Of a stretch of DNA of 64,000 nt, positions 31,556 through 43,217 are shown in pieces. The translations under genes and the position numbers were made by a program. The stretch is from NCBI GenBank assembly GCA_947579605.1, contig OX388310.1, forward strand, positions 868,001 through 932,000, written 5' to 3'. Source of the DNA: Athripsodes cinereus. Lineage: Eukaryota; Arthropoda; Insecta; Trichoptera; Leptoceridae. Position 1 is the stretch's first letter. Each line of letters begins with the position of its first letter. The notes under the pieces were generated by a model. The model was not told where the DNA came from, made no database searches, and saw only the letters and a program-made list of their open reading frames with translations.

Positions 31556-31705
31556 TATGATTTCGAATGATTTTGTTTTGGAGCTGTTAAATAGCAGATC
31601 GTCTAAAGAATTTTAGTGAATAGTGCAATCTTAAGTTTGATCTGAAATTGGTGACAGGTTTGTAATCTCTCAGTAAGACTGGCAGGCAATTTTAGTGTGG
31701 TCACG
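31556..31705 (-). mobile_element. L2/CR1-like LINE 3' end
   Basis: GAATGATTTTGTTTTGGAGC through AGTGCAATCTTAAGTTTGAT and CTGAAATTGGTGACAG. It is the same region as 18774-18900 with more divergence, abutting the family 1 scrap. Confidence 0.6.
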
Positions 31706-32461
31706 TTTTCGTTCTTTATCCAATTAAGATTTTCATTATTTTATTCTTTGAAAGCAATACTGTTTATTTAATTGAAGGACAATGCCATGGAATGTTCTTT
31801 AAACAAGATAATTTTTACCATGTCCCAACTATTGCGTATGTTATTATAATAAATTATAATTTTCAATTCGTTCTTAATAAAAATGAGTAACCAAAAGCCT
31901 TCCACTCGAAAAGAGATATTTCTTAGGCTCGATACATGTCACGTTAAAAAGTAAAAATAAAGTCACGTGATGCTGTATATATTAATCGCTCCATTGCCTG
32001 ACACAAAGTAGAATCACTACTTTAATACGAGAATAATATCGTTTGGGAAGAAAAGCAATTGATTTTAAATCGACATTTTAAAATTCCAACCGTTTGCTGA
32101 CAAATTCATTCTAAAATAACGACTCTATTTTATCTGGTGAGATTATTATTAATACAAATGAATTCAATAGTTCCAATCCAATCAAAGCCTAACTGAGAGG
32201 TCAAACAGAATCATACCTATACTTACCTACAAATAGTGAATAGTAATTCCGTTGTTATACTGATTATAAGGAGAATTATTATAATACCTACTTGTCTAAT
32301 AATCATATTATTGTCATATAAAGCAATAACTTTGAAATACCACCTGTTTAATTGACCAAGCCTTAGATATTATAAACATAAACATACTTTAAATTGAGCT
32401 TTTAGTTAGTTGAGTAAGTATATGATTTTGAAAGCGCTAAAAAGTGATATGATATCTATCA
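31706..32461. other. No gene seen
   Basis: AT-rich spacer; nothing recognisable. Confidence 0.5.
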
Positions 32462-32592
32462 AATAACTGGTCTCCCATTCTTTTCCGTAAGCTTTCGAGT
32501 GTCCTGTAAAAGGCAGGTATTCGAAAGAAAGAAAAAGACATTTTACATCTCAGATCAGCGTCGAGGTTTGTCATCTGTCCTGAATATCTTAA
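32462..32592 (+). repeat. Family A repeat, 5' half
   Basis: From CTGGTCTCCCATTCTTTTCC to a diverged GTTTGTCATCTGTCCTGAAT. It stops before the terminal hairpin segment. Confidence 0.75.
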
Positions 32593-33415
32593 AAAACAGT
32601 CTTTCTTTATGAATACAATATGAATGATTAATGTATACAAAAATAATAATATTAAAATAGACCAGGTCATAAAGGACGGTTACTGAGTAGGTACAAAGAA
32701 TATAGGTGTGATGGAAGCAAAAAGCATGAGCAAGGACAGCAGGAAATAGTGATCTATACTTTCTGCAAGGGATGTGAAAACTTACAGAACTACGTATTCT
32801 TTGCCTGAAACTACATGGTAAATAATCAATAATAGTTGGTGAAAATACCATAATTAGGTAGGTATGTTCTTAATGTTAGCAAAAACTTCTATATTGTAAT
32901 CTTTGGAAATTTAGCAATAATTTATATGACGATCAAATTTAGAACTTCACCATATCATTCACCTATCAGAGAAATTGTCAGATCTATCGAAAAACTACAT
33001 TTTATTTATCGATGGAACATAAGGGGTTAAAGAACTGGATAACAATATACCTAATATCTAATAATAGTGTGATTATTATTTTCTATGTAAGGTATTATGT
33101 GTGTATTCTCACGTTGATTAACTTGTAAACTGTCGCCAATTTTATTTTTTAATCTAAACACTTGAGAATCTGAACCACTAATATACGTGATAACTTACAA
33201 TATGATAAACATTAGCGTGAAGTGTATACTACGGCATTGCCTGGGTAAAAATATTTTCATTTTTTTACTAAAACTGATGGTTACAAAAAAAATACTGCTT
33301 GTCGATAGTTAATATTTTTATCTGATTATGAATTATAAAGTAAAAAAATTTACCCATTTCATGAGAAACAAAAATATTTATGTTGAAAACGTACTTTTTC
33401 TTAATTGGACAAAAA
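32593..33415. other. No gene seen
   Basis: AT-rich spacer; a 98-codon minus frame (32555-32851) is AT-driven and shows no motif. Confidence 0.5.
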
Positions 33416-33550
33416 ACTCCTCACGACAAGGTAGGGATGCGGGTTCAAGTCTCGTCCGGGGCACTACTGAATAAGGTGACGTTGTCTTTTCTAAGCCTTA
33501 TATGATAATTTCATGTGTTAAATTTAGAAGCATATTATGTAACCTCATAC
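33416..33550 (+). mobile_element. Degenerate tRNA-derived SINE
   Basis: A box B-like GCGGGTTCAAGTCTCGTCCG at about 33438-33457, followed by a TAAGGTGACGTTGTCTTTTC body. Box A is poorly preserved, so this is an old copy. Confidence 0.5.
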
Positions 33551-33654
33551 AATGGTTAATTGTAAAATAACATCGATAAACATACTTTTTCTTCTTCGCT
33601 CGTCATTCGACGCTTCGTTCAAAACTTTTGACTTAATTATTTTTGTATTTTAAT

Positions 33655-33800
33655 TATTCACTTTGTCGGTGTTTAGGTAGTAGAACTCCATAACGAAATT
33701 GAAAAAAACAACTGCTTTCTTTTACAATATGTTTTATTGTAGCGAGAGACGTATTTTGTCTTAAAAGGAAATTGTCAATCGACAATAGGTATCCTTTATC
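33655..33800 (+). repeat. Family C repeat copy
   Basis: Starts CACTTTGTCGGTGTTTAGGT and AGTAGAACTCCATAA, as at 15363, with the GAGAGACGT block further in. It is the third copy in the window. Confidence 0.55.
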
Positions 33801-34409
33801 AATAGATATTTGTTTTTTTTTTAATTTTGTCTTTTTGTTTTCATTATTTTTCATGAACAAAGAAAAATGCCTCTTTTCACTGAAATAAAAACGGTAGCTA
33901 CTTCTCCATAAATAAATACAGCTTTAAGTAAATAACAACATTGGTGAAGGTCATAAAAACTAAAATAAAAAAAAAAAGTAAATTACAAATACAAACCAAC
34001 ATACATACTTTCTATTTAGGCTCAGTAGGTAAGCAATTAAGTACCTACCTACATGAATTAATAAACAAAAAAATATATAAAAGAAAAGAAAAAAAATCTT
34101 GACACTATATATTAGATACTTCAAACAGACAAACTTCACTATCCAATTTTAGTATTATTTAAGAGTGACCATTACCAAGTGTAGATATCTCAATTAATGG
34201 AATTCTCAGATCGTTGTGTTTAAATTAACAATCATCTTTTTGTATAAAATACTCGTATATTTTAAGTAAATTGACATATTATTGAACAAATTATGGCGTG
34301 ATTAAGAAAACAAACCAAATCCTATCAATATTCAAATACATATAGCTTGACCGCAACAAAATGATACTCGTGTGTTTCATATAGAATTATTTTTTACAAA
34401 AGTAATAGA

Positions 34410-34601
34410 TGAGGCCTGAGTCAAAACACATTTTAGCGTTACGTTTTCGTTTCGTTTCCGTTCGAATATAGACGTCGTTGCGACAAAGTGACAATTTTCG
34501 TAGCAAAATACACAAGAGCTACGAAAATTGACACTTCGTCGCAACGTCGTCTATATTCGAACGGAAATGTAACGCTAAAGTGTGTTTTGACTTAGGCCTC
34601 A
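34410..34601. mobile_element. Foldback element F1, copy 1 (192 bp)
   Basis: Terminal TGAGGCCTGAGTCAAAACAC pairs with its near-complement at the other end, and arm pairing continues for about 90 bases to a short central loop (around ACACAAGAG). Almost the whole element is one hairpin. A second copy with the same ends is at 46506-46712. It is more GC-rich than its surroundings, non-coding, and no clear target duplication was found. Confidence 0.85.
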
Positions 34602-34819
34602 GAGCTATTCTAACTCAAAAATGACAAATTTACAGAAGAACAGTTTGAAATTTTCAAATATTAATATCATCAGTGTTAGATGAATTTTATTTTTTATTCT
34701 TGAACAATTACTTGTTTGAAACAATATTTCTGCACTATATGAAACGTTTAAATACCGAGATTTTTACTACACTGATTATGACTTTGTTATATTGTTTAGT
34801 AAAAAGGGTCGTGGAGTGA

Positions 34820-34985
34820 GTGGAGACCTCGTGAAGATAAAAGGAGTAGAGGAATACCTCCAACACTTTGGTCAGACGACATTAGAAGAATCGCTGGTGA
34901 CTGGTTGCAGAAAGCCCAGGACAGAGATGCCTAGATACATATGAGGGAGGCTTATGTTCAGCAGTGGACAGAAATAGCTCCATAA
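34820..34985 (+). pseudogene. RTE-like (family 3) LINE C-terminus remnant
   Basis: One frame reads KRSRGIPPTLWSDDIRRIAG, then DWLQKAQDRD, a stop, and MREAYVQQWTEI: the standard R-G-P-P..W.DDI...A..W...AQDR......AYVQQWT end of an RTE-like family. One internal stop and 5' truncation make it non-functional. Confidence 0.8.
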
Positions 34986-35798
34986 GTAAGTTATTAAAAG
35001 CTCACTATTTAAAAAATGTGTCTTAATGTTTGTACTATACTTTGAGGTTAAAATTAACATAACGATATTATTTTTTCACCATTGATAAAATCTAAAAAAT
35101 CTGAATACTTACTAGGTACTAACGTGCGCGTTGTATTCTGCGCATCTTCTTTTATTAACCGTACATCCATAACATAATTATTTTTAGACGAATTCATTAT
35201 TTTCTACAAATAAACGCGAAGATATTTTTTTTATTATTTTATTCATATTAATAACATTTTCTTATCTGTATATGGTGCCGTTAGAGCATTACATGGATGG
35301 TTCTAGGAGTCACATTACTTTGAGGTTTTATGGCGACAATAAGTTTACCTAATTGGTTGTAATCGGAAGAACAACCTATTTTTAATAATATTATTACTAA
35401 ATAATATCATTTTCTAAAACAAATATTATCTACCATATTATGTAGATTTACATACCAACAAATTATATGGGTAATTATTTTTACTTATTTAAAATTGTAA
35501 TTAAATTTCACTCAATATCTACTTATCTACGATATTCATAATATTTTAAGAAAATTTACCTAAAAAGTTTTCTATTTTTATAATCACAATAAATGTCACA
35601 TAAATTAAGACATTCAGTATCAGTTGCAAACACCATCGCTCGTAGTCATTCATAAATCGAATCGTTTGGTCAATTATACCAAATCCTAAAGAATGGAGAG
35701 TCCAAAAGGTACAGCTATATACTAGCTTTTCAACTCATTATTTTATACGAGATTATAAATAACCACGCTGAAAAAGTATCTGCCTAACAAATTATGTA
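34986..35798. other. No gene seen
   Basis: AT-rich spacer. About 35605-35640 retains a family A-like AAGACATTCAG...GCAAACACCATCGCT scrap. Confidence 0.5.
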
Positions 35799-36057
35799 CA
35801 CTAAGAAAAATACTAACGAAATTTCACAACGAATCATTGGTACGTACTATCAGATTAGGACCAGAGATCGTACAGACGATTCATTAGTACGAATCTATAA
35901 TATTAACTCTTCGCAAACAAGTTGTTGGTAAATTTACGAATGATTTGTTTGCGAAGAGTTAATATTATAGATTTATACCAATGAATCGTTTGTACGATCT
36001 CTGGTCCTAATCTGATAGTACTGTACCAATGATTCGTTTTGAATATTTTTCTCAGTG
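35799..36057. mobile_element. Foldback element F2, copy 1 (259 bp), TA-flanked
   Basis: Ends CACTAAGAAAAATACTAACG and, inverted, a TATTTTTCTCAGTG terminus. TA stands on both sides (35797-35798 and 36058-36059). Arms of about 120 bases pair around GCAAACAAGTTGTTGGTAAA. The second copy is at 63587-63862. The TA duplication and palindromic body fit a mariner-type MITE. Confidence 0.85.
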
Positions 36058-36182
36058 TATTTAAAGAATTAGGTGATAGTTTCATGTAAGACATTTAATA
36101 TCATGCAATGGCTAATTTTCAAATTCCATCCTATCCTGTTTTCTCTACATTTTTCAGTTTTTCGCTCCATAATATGTAATGT

Positions 36183-36545
36183 ATAGTAGAGTGAGGAATG
36201 AGGATATTAGAAGAATGAGTGGATGCAAGAGGAGTGTTGTGGATAGAATGCGTATAAATAAATTAAGATGGTTTAGTAATGCAGAACGAATGGAAAGAAA
36301 AGCATGACAAAGAGGATATCCTACTAGTCTGAAAGGAGAGATGTGAGGAAGCGCGCGCGATCGAGAAGCACATGGCTTGACCATGTAGATCAAACTCTCA
36401 ATAACGGCCGTGTTTTGAGTAAGAGAAATGGACGTGCATGCATGAGAAATTATATGAATGTAGAAGAAGCGAAAGAAGTATGTAACGACAGATCTCTCTC
36501 TCTCTGCCTACCCCACTTGGGATACGTCGTGAGGGAATAGATAGA
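36183..36545 (+). pseudogene. RTE-like (family 2) LINE 3' fragment
   Basis: Carries the decayed KLRWF block (AAATTAAGATGGTTTAGTAA), a CGATCGAGAAGCACATGGCT stretch, the NGRVLSKRNGRACMRNYMNV-coding part and the terminus CCTACCCCACTTGGGATACG, then GTGAGGGAATAG. The plus frame 36343-36540 is the open tail of the ORF. Its sequence across 36470-36500 serves as the empty-site reference for the Tigger insertion. Confidence 0.8.
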
Positions 36546-36889
36546 GATAGATAGATCGCAGTATTGTGTCGCATAAAAATCAAAATTAATTTCGGTTCGG
36601 GTACCTATCGATAAAACTTTAAAATTAATTTGTTTTATCAATAAACATTATCTTTTTAAAAATAACTTAATTATTTTGGACATTGGATGTTTCCTTTGAT
36701 TTGAGATCAGCTGATAAGATTAAGTTCATTCTCATCCTATTGAATACATTGATTCCTATTACATAGTGTCTACTAAATGTTGTATAGTAACAGGAAGCGG
36801 TATACGTTATTTAGCACCTACACACGATTTCATTCATTTCTTTTTAATGGTCAATTGATTTTATAGTTTATTCTATATGTCAATACTTA
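36546..36889. other. No gene seen
   Basis: AT-rich spacer with a short (ATAG)n-like run at its start, possibly the LINE tail. Confidence 0.5.
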
Positions 36890-37062
36890 TCATCATCATC
36901 GCCCTCAATGCTCCTCTCGAAAGCACAGGGCTGAAACCAGCTTCCTCCACGCGGAGTGACTCTGCGCTAATTGCGTAATCTCTTTCCACGACATTCCCAG
37001 CGCTCTGATGTCGTTGTTATTGGAACGGTGTATTGCGAAAGAGGGAAGCCCGTGCCGCTGAT
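36890..37062 (-). mobile_element. RTE-like (family 1) LINE 3' scrap
   Basis: Starts at the (ATC)n/GCCCTCAA terminus and covers about 170 bases of the family 1 end, including the TTGGAACGGTGTATTGCGAA block. It is then abruptly replaced by unrelated, more GC-rich sequence at about 37063. Confidence 0.75.
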
Positions 37063-38044
37063 CAGGGGGGCTATTTGTTATAGGACCTCTCCATGTAGGG
37101 GTCCAAGTGCCCGAGGCTTTATTCCGTTTCTGTTAGTAGTCAGTCATTTTAAGTGTGTCCGGAGACAAACCCGACGATAATGAGACCTGAAGAAAGGACG
37201 GCTCCGTCCAGCCTGATTGTTGTTATTCTCAGTGGCGGTTCAAAACTGAATTGGAAACAATGTTGAGAGATTACTTCAATTTAGGCCAATGTTTGAATTT
37301 CTATACATACCTAGTAGGGCATGTTCTACAACAGGCAAAAGCTTGTCCCAAAGCGACTTTATGGATTTTATTGGTCGGCTGTTATTGGGTGCATGAGATC
37401 TGCAGAAAAAAATGTGCAAACATCTCAATAAAATCATGAATTTCCTTATAGCGTCATCAAAGTTATTCTTCGGTTTATTCTTCCGATAAGCGAACAATAA
37501 ATCAAGTATTTTTTCTTATCCTTATTACAGATAATTCTCTTATAAATATTATAGACTGTCTCTCTATATGTATGTTCGTTTGTTACAATATAATACAATC
37601 AATATAAACTACTTTTAACAGGTCAACTACAGAAACCCAATGGCTTTTATCAAAATAATGTATTTTTATACGTGTTGTAGGATACTTTTTTAAGAGTATT
37701 GACGATGAGCCCTAATTTAAATGATATCCGCCTTTTGCAATCTATGGACGATTTTACATCAATAGGAAAGGTAAAAGAAAAATGATTTTAGGTACTATTT
37801 TCAAAATAAATAAATATCCAATAGGTATAATAGATCAGAGTACAGTAACATACTTTTGAGCAGAATTTAATTTGCTTCAGAGAACTCATAACTAATTTAT
37901 TAAAAAGAGAAATATTAACCATAATATAAAGCTGTTGGAAAATTTCTTATCACCACAATATTTCGTTTTTTTTTTTTAATTTTACAAGCGTCCATACATT
38001 TATTTAGAAAAATTATTCTAAAAAGGGATGTAAGTACAATAGCA
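37063..38044. other. Unidentified sequence, no gene seen
   Basis: The first 150 bases are less AT-rich and contain GGACGGCTCCGTCC, a small palindrome near 37197. They may be the rest of another element. The remainder is AT-rich spacer. Confidence 0.4.
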
Positions 38045-38217
38045 TGCAATAAACCAGTAAGCCGTCCTCTCTATGCCATCTTAAAATTGAATTTTAAATG
38101 TTAGGTATCTAATCGTTTTATAAAAGTTGAATGAAGATTTACAAACATCTGCCTATTACACAGGGTAATCGAAAACTTCCGGAAAAGAGTAAAAGTGAAT
38201 TCATAACCTGAAACTCC
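38045..38217 (-). repeat. Family A repeat, degenerate
   Basis: Blocks CCGTCCTCTCTATGCCATCT, AACATCTGCCTATTACACAG and CGAAAACTTCCGGAAAAGAG follow the family order in minus orientation. Strongly diverged. Confidence 0.6.
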
Positions 38218-38885
38218 ATGCTTAGTGTTTAGAATCTAATCTTGATCTAAACTTTAGATCAAATATCAACTAACTTACCTTCATACTCTACGGTTTAGAT
38301 TAGATTAACCGTTTTTTGTATTATTTTGACTATAATTTTACCACAGTAGGTATATTTTTTCATAAATAAAGCCGGGTTTTTGGCTAGTAACATACATTTA
38401 TATGTCCTACTATATTAAGGAGTATTGGTTTAAATGTACAAAATAATAAATGCTTTATTAGGTATAGATACGTACATAATACAGTAGGTATATTGGTCGG
38501 TTGGCGCTTTAGTGTATCGGTAACCCCTGTGCGGAGCATCTGAGATTCTGTATGGGAATATATTATTATTAAGAACACTGAGATCGGCACATTAATTTAT
38601 TGTTATTGTATCTCAATGGACAACTGTCTCCGAGACATGGGCAATGTGTTAACATAAAACCGACCTGTGTTATCATGACAGGGTCGTAATCAGTATAATA
38701 TTATAAAAACACCTGTGAAATATTTTAACAAACTTATTATCCATAATAATAATCAACTTTACTGCAAATTAAAAAAATCAATAGTAGACAACAACAAAAA
38801 ATGACAACATTATTACGAGTTTATCGCAGAAGCGCAATATCTTCCAACTAACCCATTTATGTGTTTTCTAGTGATACGAATAGTA
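38218..38885. other. No gene seen
   Basis: AT-rich spacer. GGTCGGTT near 38494 and AACCGACC near 38659 are inverted and could bound a small unrecognised insert of about 170 bp, with a tRNA-like TTGGCGC start; this is weak. Confidence 0.4.
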
Positions 38886-39908
38886 GGAAGTATGTTTTCA
38901 GGGTAGGTAAAACGTTGTGGAAAATCAAAAAGCAGGCGAATGGTCGAGGGTATTGTTATGCAGACGATCGCATTTTCTTTAAATCATGCACCCCGGAATC
39001 CAAATCTGCTCTTGAGCAAGAAGTCGTTTCGTGCATAACGGATATTTCATCCTGGATGTCTAACAATATGCTTAAAATCAACCCCACCAAAACTGAATTT
39101 CTCTGGATAGCGTCTCCATGAAGACAACATCTCATAAACGCTGACCCTATTCGTGTACAAAACGTGGACATAGTCCCATCTAACTACGTTAAGTTCCTCG
39201 GAGCGCATCTTGATAACGCCCTTACGATGGAGAAACACATATCATCTACTGTTAGTAGTGGTTTCTATACTTTAAGGCAGCTCAAGAACATAAGGAAAAA
39301 TATATCAACCGACGGAGCTAAAACCATAATTAACTCATTCGTCGTATCACGATTGGATTACTGCAATGGCATCCTCGCAAATTTACCACAATATCAACTT
39401 CAGAGGATTCAGTCCGTTTTTAATGCGGCTGCACGTTTCATTTATCAACTGAATCGCTCTTCACACATATCTGCCACCCTTCAATCTCTTCACTGGCTCA
39501 GATGTCCGGAGAGAGTCGAATTTAAAGTGTGTTTGACAGTATTTAAGGCACTTCAAGCTGTGGCCCCAGAATATATCATGGAACTCTGCGGTAGACAGGC
39601 GTTAAGTCATAGACAGACAACACTGAGGTCTTGTCAAGATACTACAACTAAATTGGAGGTGACCAGTACTGTATCGAAACCAGTGTAAGTGTAACGTGCT
39701 TTTGCAATATCTGCACCTGTAGTCTGGAACAGGCTTCCACAAATGATCAGAGAAACGCAGGACATATCTCGTTTCAAGAACCAACTGAAGACTTATCTAT
39801 TCAAGAAATCTCACGGAATAATCCAGACACAACCTTAGTTAGCAAAGAGCGCCCTTGAGGTGGATTTTTTTCACAAAACGGCGCTTTACAAATCATCCAA
39901 ATAATAAT
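38886..39908 (+). pseudogene. L2/CR1-superfamily LINE: RT palm to 3' end
   Basis: One reading frame, broken only by in-frame stops (TGA 39119, TAA 39686, TAA 39692), spans 38886-39838. In order it encodes the catalytic CYADDRIFF, WMSNNMLKINPTKTEFLW, NYVKFLGAHLDNALTMEKHI, SRLDYCNGILANLP, LQRIQSVFNAAARFIYQL, LHWLRCPERVEFKVC and APVVWNRLPQMIRETQ...FKNQLKTYLF. This series is characteristic of L2/Crack/Daphne-type elements of the CR1 group. The 3' UTR is about 60 bases and ends in (AAT)n at 39901-39917. The endonuclease and the first RT motifs are missing. The absence of frameshifts over about 950 bases implies a fairly recent copy. Its terminus identifies the scraps at 11376, 18774, 24290, 28541, 29640 and 31556. 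Confidence 0.9.
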
Positions 39909-39929
39909 AATAATAATACCGAACATAAA

Positions 39930-40057
39930 AGCATGCAAGTTATCCTCTCCGTGCTAATAAAAGTTAAATCATTCATGATGGGTGGCATAACTCAACGCTG
40001 AATTAAAGAGCTGAAATGTATTATCAAAAATAGCCTTTTATAGGACACTCTATAACT
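39930..40057 (-). repeat. Family A repeat, internal part
   Basis: AAGTTATCCTCTCCGTGCTA, ATTCATGATGGGTGGCATAA and CCTTTTATAGGACACTC are in family order, minus orientation, diverged. Confidence 0.65.
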
Positions 40058-40329
40058 AACAATATTACATTTTATGGGAAGGAAGTCTTGATTTTACTCT
40101 TTTTTAAAATTCAATTTCCCTACTACCATTTTAATTCCTAATTTTCCATATTTTATTACCTAAACAAAAATTAGATTAAAATAAAAAAAATAATAAAATA
40201 TATAAACAAAAATTTATATCCATCTATCGATAGGTATATATCGATGTCCACAAAATAGCGACGATGCATGTCACCAATCCTAATTTTTTTTTTTTTTTGC
40301 ACTGAGAAACATCTGAATGTTTGTTACGT

Positions 40330-40375
40330 ACAGTAGGTGCGTTGGCTACCCCACTTGTGGGATATGCGTGGTTGT
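40330..40375 (+). repeat. Family A repeat, 3'-end scrap
   Basis: GTTGGCTACCCCACTTGTGG then GATATGCGTGGTTG: the terminal hairpin segment with one base lost. Confidence 0.65.
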
Positions 40376-41389
40376 GCAGTTGTAGCAGTAGTTTATTTGA
40401 TGTTGACTCATTTCATCTCCTTTTTTGTTTTGTACTGTTCATTGTCAAAAATGTTTTTTTTTTACAAATTATACCTAGGTATATGTATTTGTCAAAATCT
40501 AAAAAGCCTATGCCATGAATGTAGGATAAATAAATAAAAAAAGTGAAAAAATAATAATAAAACTAACCTACCCAATTCGTCTCTGTAGTAAGATGAAAGC
40601 TTTTTTCTACCAAACAATACAACAGCATAATAGGTGTGAATGACACAACACGTACACAAATTATCTCACTTCGAATTGTATAGAACCTTAGTATTTATTG
40701 TAATATTGTCTCGTACTCCCTCACAGTGAAAGAGAGAAATAAATAATATTCTCTATAAAAAGGAGAGAGATAGAGATTGATCTGTCATGTTGAGATAACG
40801 TAACATTACACAGCTCCCACTTCTAGTAAGGTAATGTTATGCCATATTATTATTATAGAATACATGATATGGTAATGAGTAAGGAGGATGGTTATAGGTA
40901 TTATTATTATCTGTTGAACTGTTTACCATGCTGTTACTGTGAAAAGGATGATAAAGATGGCGAAATGTTATTGATAAGCGATGTAATTACATAATATCCT
41001 TGTCCAGCAATACATCTAGGCTCCTTTTCTTGCAGTGGAGACAGAAGGAATCGATCGCAATACATTACTACATACCAAAATTTGCACAAATTTCTTCTTT
41101 TTGCAATATTTTATCTTTGACAGGTGCGAAAACACTCTAAATGCGTGAAAAGCCAACCAAAAAAAAAAACTTTGACCGATCTTTCTTCCAAACATCCTCC
41201 CTCCGGTAAAGCTGTCCTGATTCATTTTCTGCACGAGTTCAATTCCACAAAATGTTGGTTTAGTTCGTAGAAAAGTTTATTTCGTAAAACTACATACCTA
41301 CTTATTTAATTATGTAAAGAGACACAAGTGGTTGAATAAATTTAAAAAAAAAAATTATGTAAGTGTATTAATAAATTATTTTGATGTTC
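40376..41389. other. No gene seen
   Basis: AT-rich spacer; frames of 65-72 codons show no motif. Confidence 0.5.
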
Positions 41390-41438
41390 CGTTCTCTCTG
41401 CCTACCCCACTTGGGACACGGCGAGAGAATGGTGAAAA
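41390..41438 (+). mobile_element. RTE-like (family 2) LINE 3'-terminus scrap
   Basis: CTCTCTGCCTACCCCACTTG and GGACACGGCGAGAGAATGG: the last about 45 bases of family 2. Confidence 0.65.
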
Positions 41439-41647
41439 AGACACGGTGAAAAAATAATAATATTTGTTTGGAAGTCTCAACATACGAGTATCAGTCAATT
41501 AACAAAGTATAAAAAAATCTATGACATCGAGCAAGGGTTTTTCCATTTTCTGGTTGTTTTCAAATGCACTCAAAATTAAACAAATAAAATTTAATCGGTT
41601 AGATAACAAAATCTCAAATTAATTACTTACGTTTTCATTAGTAAAGT
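41439..41647. other. No gene seen
   Basis: AT-rich spacer; nothing recognisable. Confidence 0.45.
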
Positions 41648-41825
41648 GGGTGGATTGTCTAACAACTGAGAAAAGACTAGTAATGTAAGAAGAATCGGCG
41701 TGCATGCATGAGAAACTGGATAAATGTAAAAGAAGCGAAAAAAGTTAATAAGGATAGATCTGTATGACGTTCCGTTCTCTCTGTCTATCCCATCTGGGAC
41801 ACGGCGTGAGGGTGTAGTATATCTT
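41648..41825 (+). mobile_element. RTE-like (family 2) LINE 3' fragment
   Basis: CGTGCATGCATGAGAAACTG, AAATGTAAAAGAAGCGAAAA, then CTGTCTATCCCATCTGGGAC and GGCGTGAGGGTGTA. Here the terminal hairpin keeps a CCCATCTGGG pairing despite base changes. Confidence 0.75.
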
Positions 41826-42639
41826 AATAGTAGTACTACAGATAATTAAAATTACAAAAAAATATTTGTGAGTGCCAGCAAAATGCACATAAATAAATCA
41901 GTTACCTAATAAATGCAACAAGGTTTTTAAAGTAGGTAGGTATATATGTAAAGGAGTATAAATATCTAGAACTCAAAATAAATATGACGATAGAACTTTT
42001 GAATGTAGAGTAGGTACCTAAATTATTCAAAACACTAAAAAATATACGCAGTCTTAAAATATTCACAAGGAAAATAACACACATGCCTAACAATGTCACC
42101 AATGACCAAATTATAATATTAAATAATTAATGATACCGAAATCCACACATAAATATTCTAATGCGTTCGTATGTATGTGCGTATGTCCTTAATGGACTCT
42201 GAAATAAGGAAAGACAGAAGTAAAATAATACACTCTTTACGAGGTCTCATCTCCTGGGCACGTTCAAGGCCAAAAACATTTAAAATATCTTATGTATTGA
42301 TAAAGATATTATAATAATTAAATTTGTATGGAAAAATCTATGAAAGTTTTTGTAAGTAGCAATATTCATGGTCGAACATTTTTCAGTGTACTGAATTAAT
42401 TTCACAATGGATGTAACGAGAAATACATCAGTACTGAAACTAAACATTTGGGGATTATTTTGGTTATAAATTATTGTGTTTGGTTATGATAAAAACTCCT
42501 GAATTATGCGAGTTAAAATTGCATATTTTTGACATCTTGAGCTAATTTCATAATGGCCGACATGAATGACATAGAATCCAATAAATTAATATTTAGGTTG
42601 GTACATTGGTTCATTTGTTTGTTTGTTTTGTGATTTGTA
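41826..42639. other. No gene seen
   Basis: AT-rich spacer; nothing recognisable. Confidence 0.5.
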
Positions 42640-43217
42640 TGTTCTCATCTTATTGTAAGATGTTTAGAGTTTTTCAAAATATAGTTATCTGTAGTATCAA
42701 AAACATAGAATTATTAATTCAGTGATATTTCAACGTTCTTTTGTCGAAGTATGCTAAACTCCAAAATCTAAAAAAATCTTATATATCTACAACGATGCTA
42801 TTAATACATCTTCTTATTTTATTGTGAGATGTTTAGAGTTTTTCAAAATATAGTTATCTGTAATATCAAAAACATAGAATTATTAATTAAGTGATATTTC
42901 AACGTTCTGTTTTCGAAGTATGCTAAACTTCAAAATGTAAAAAAATCTTATATATCTACAACAATGCTATAAATACATCTACTTATTTTATTGTAAGATG
43001 TTAAGAGTTTTTCAAAATATAGTTATCTGTAATATCAAAAACATAGAATTATTAATTCAGTGATACTTCAATGTTCTTTTGTCGAAGTATGCTAAACTCC
43101 AAAATCTAAAAAAATCTTATATATCGACAACGATACTATTAATATGTGTTCTTATTTTATTGTTAGATATTCAGAGTTCCTTTTTATTTCAAAATATAGT
43201 TATCTGTTTTATCAAAA
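42640..43217. repeat. 169-bp tandem repeat, about 3.4 copies
   Basis: The landmark GATGTTTAGAGTTTTTC recurs at 42659, 42828 and 42997, and as a diverged GATATTCAGAG at 43166: constant spacing of 169. Each unit also carries AACATAGAATTATTAATTCA and AGTATGCTAAACTCCAAAAT. The last unit is partial and more diverged. The period is in the range of nucleosome-length satellites. The 76-codon frame at 43079-43309 is part of this array, not a gene. Confidence 0.92.

Noticed and set aside
32555..32851. 98-codon minus-strand open frame
   Set aside because: Overlaps a family A repeat and AT-rich DNA; composition-driven.
38494..38667. Small element bounded by GGTCGGTT / AACCGACC
   Set aside because: Only 8-bp inverted ends and no second copy; could be chance.
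42640..43217. CRISPR-like array of repeats
   Set aside because: Contiguous tandem units with no spacers in a eukaryotic genome; a tandem repeat.
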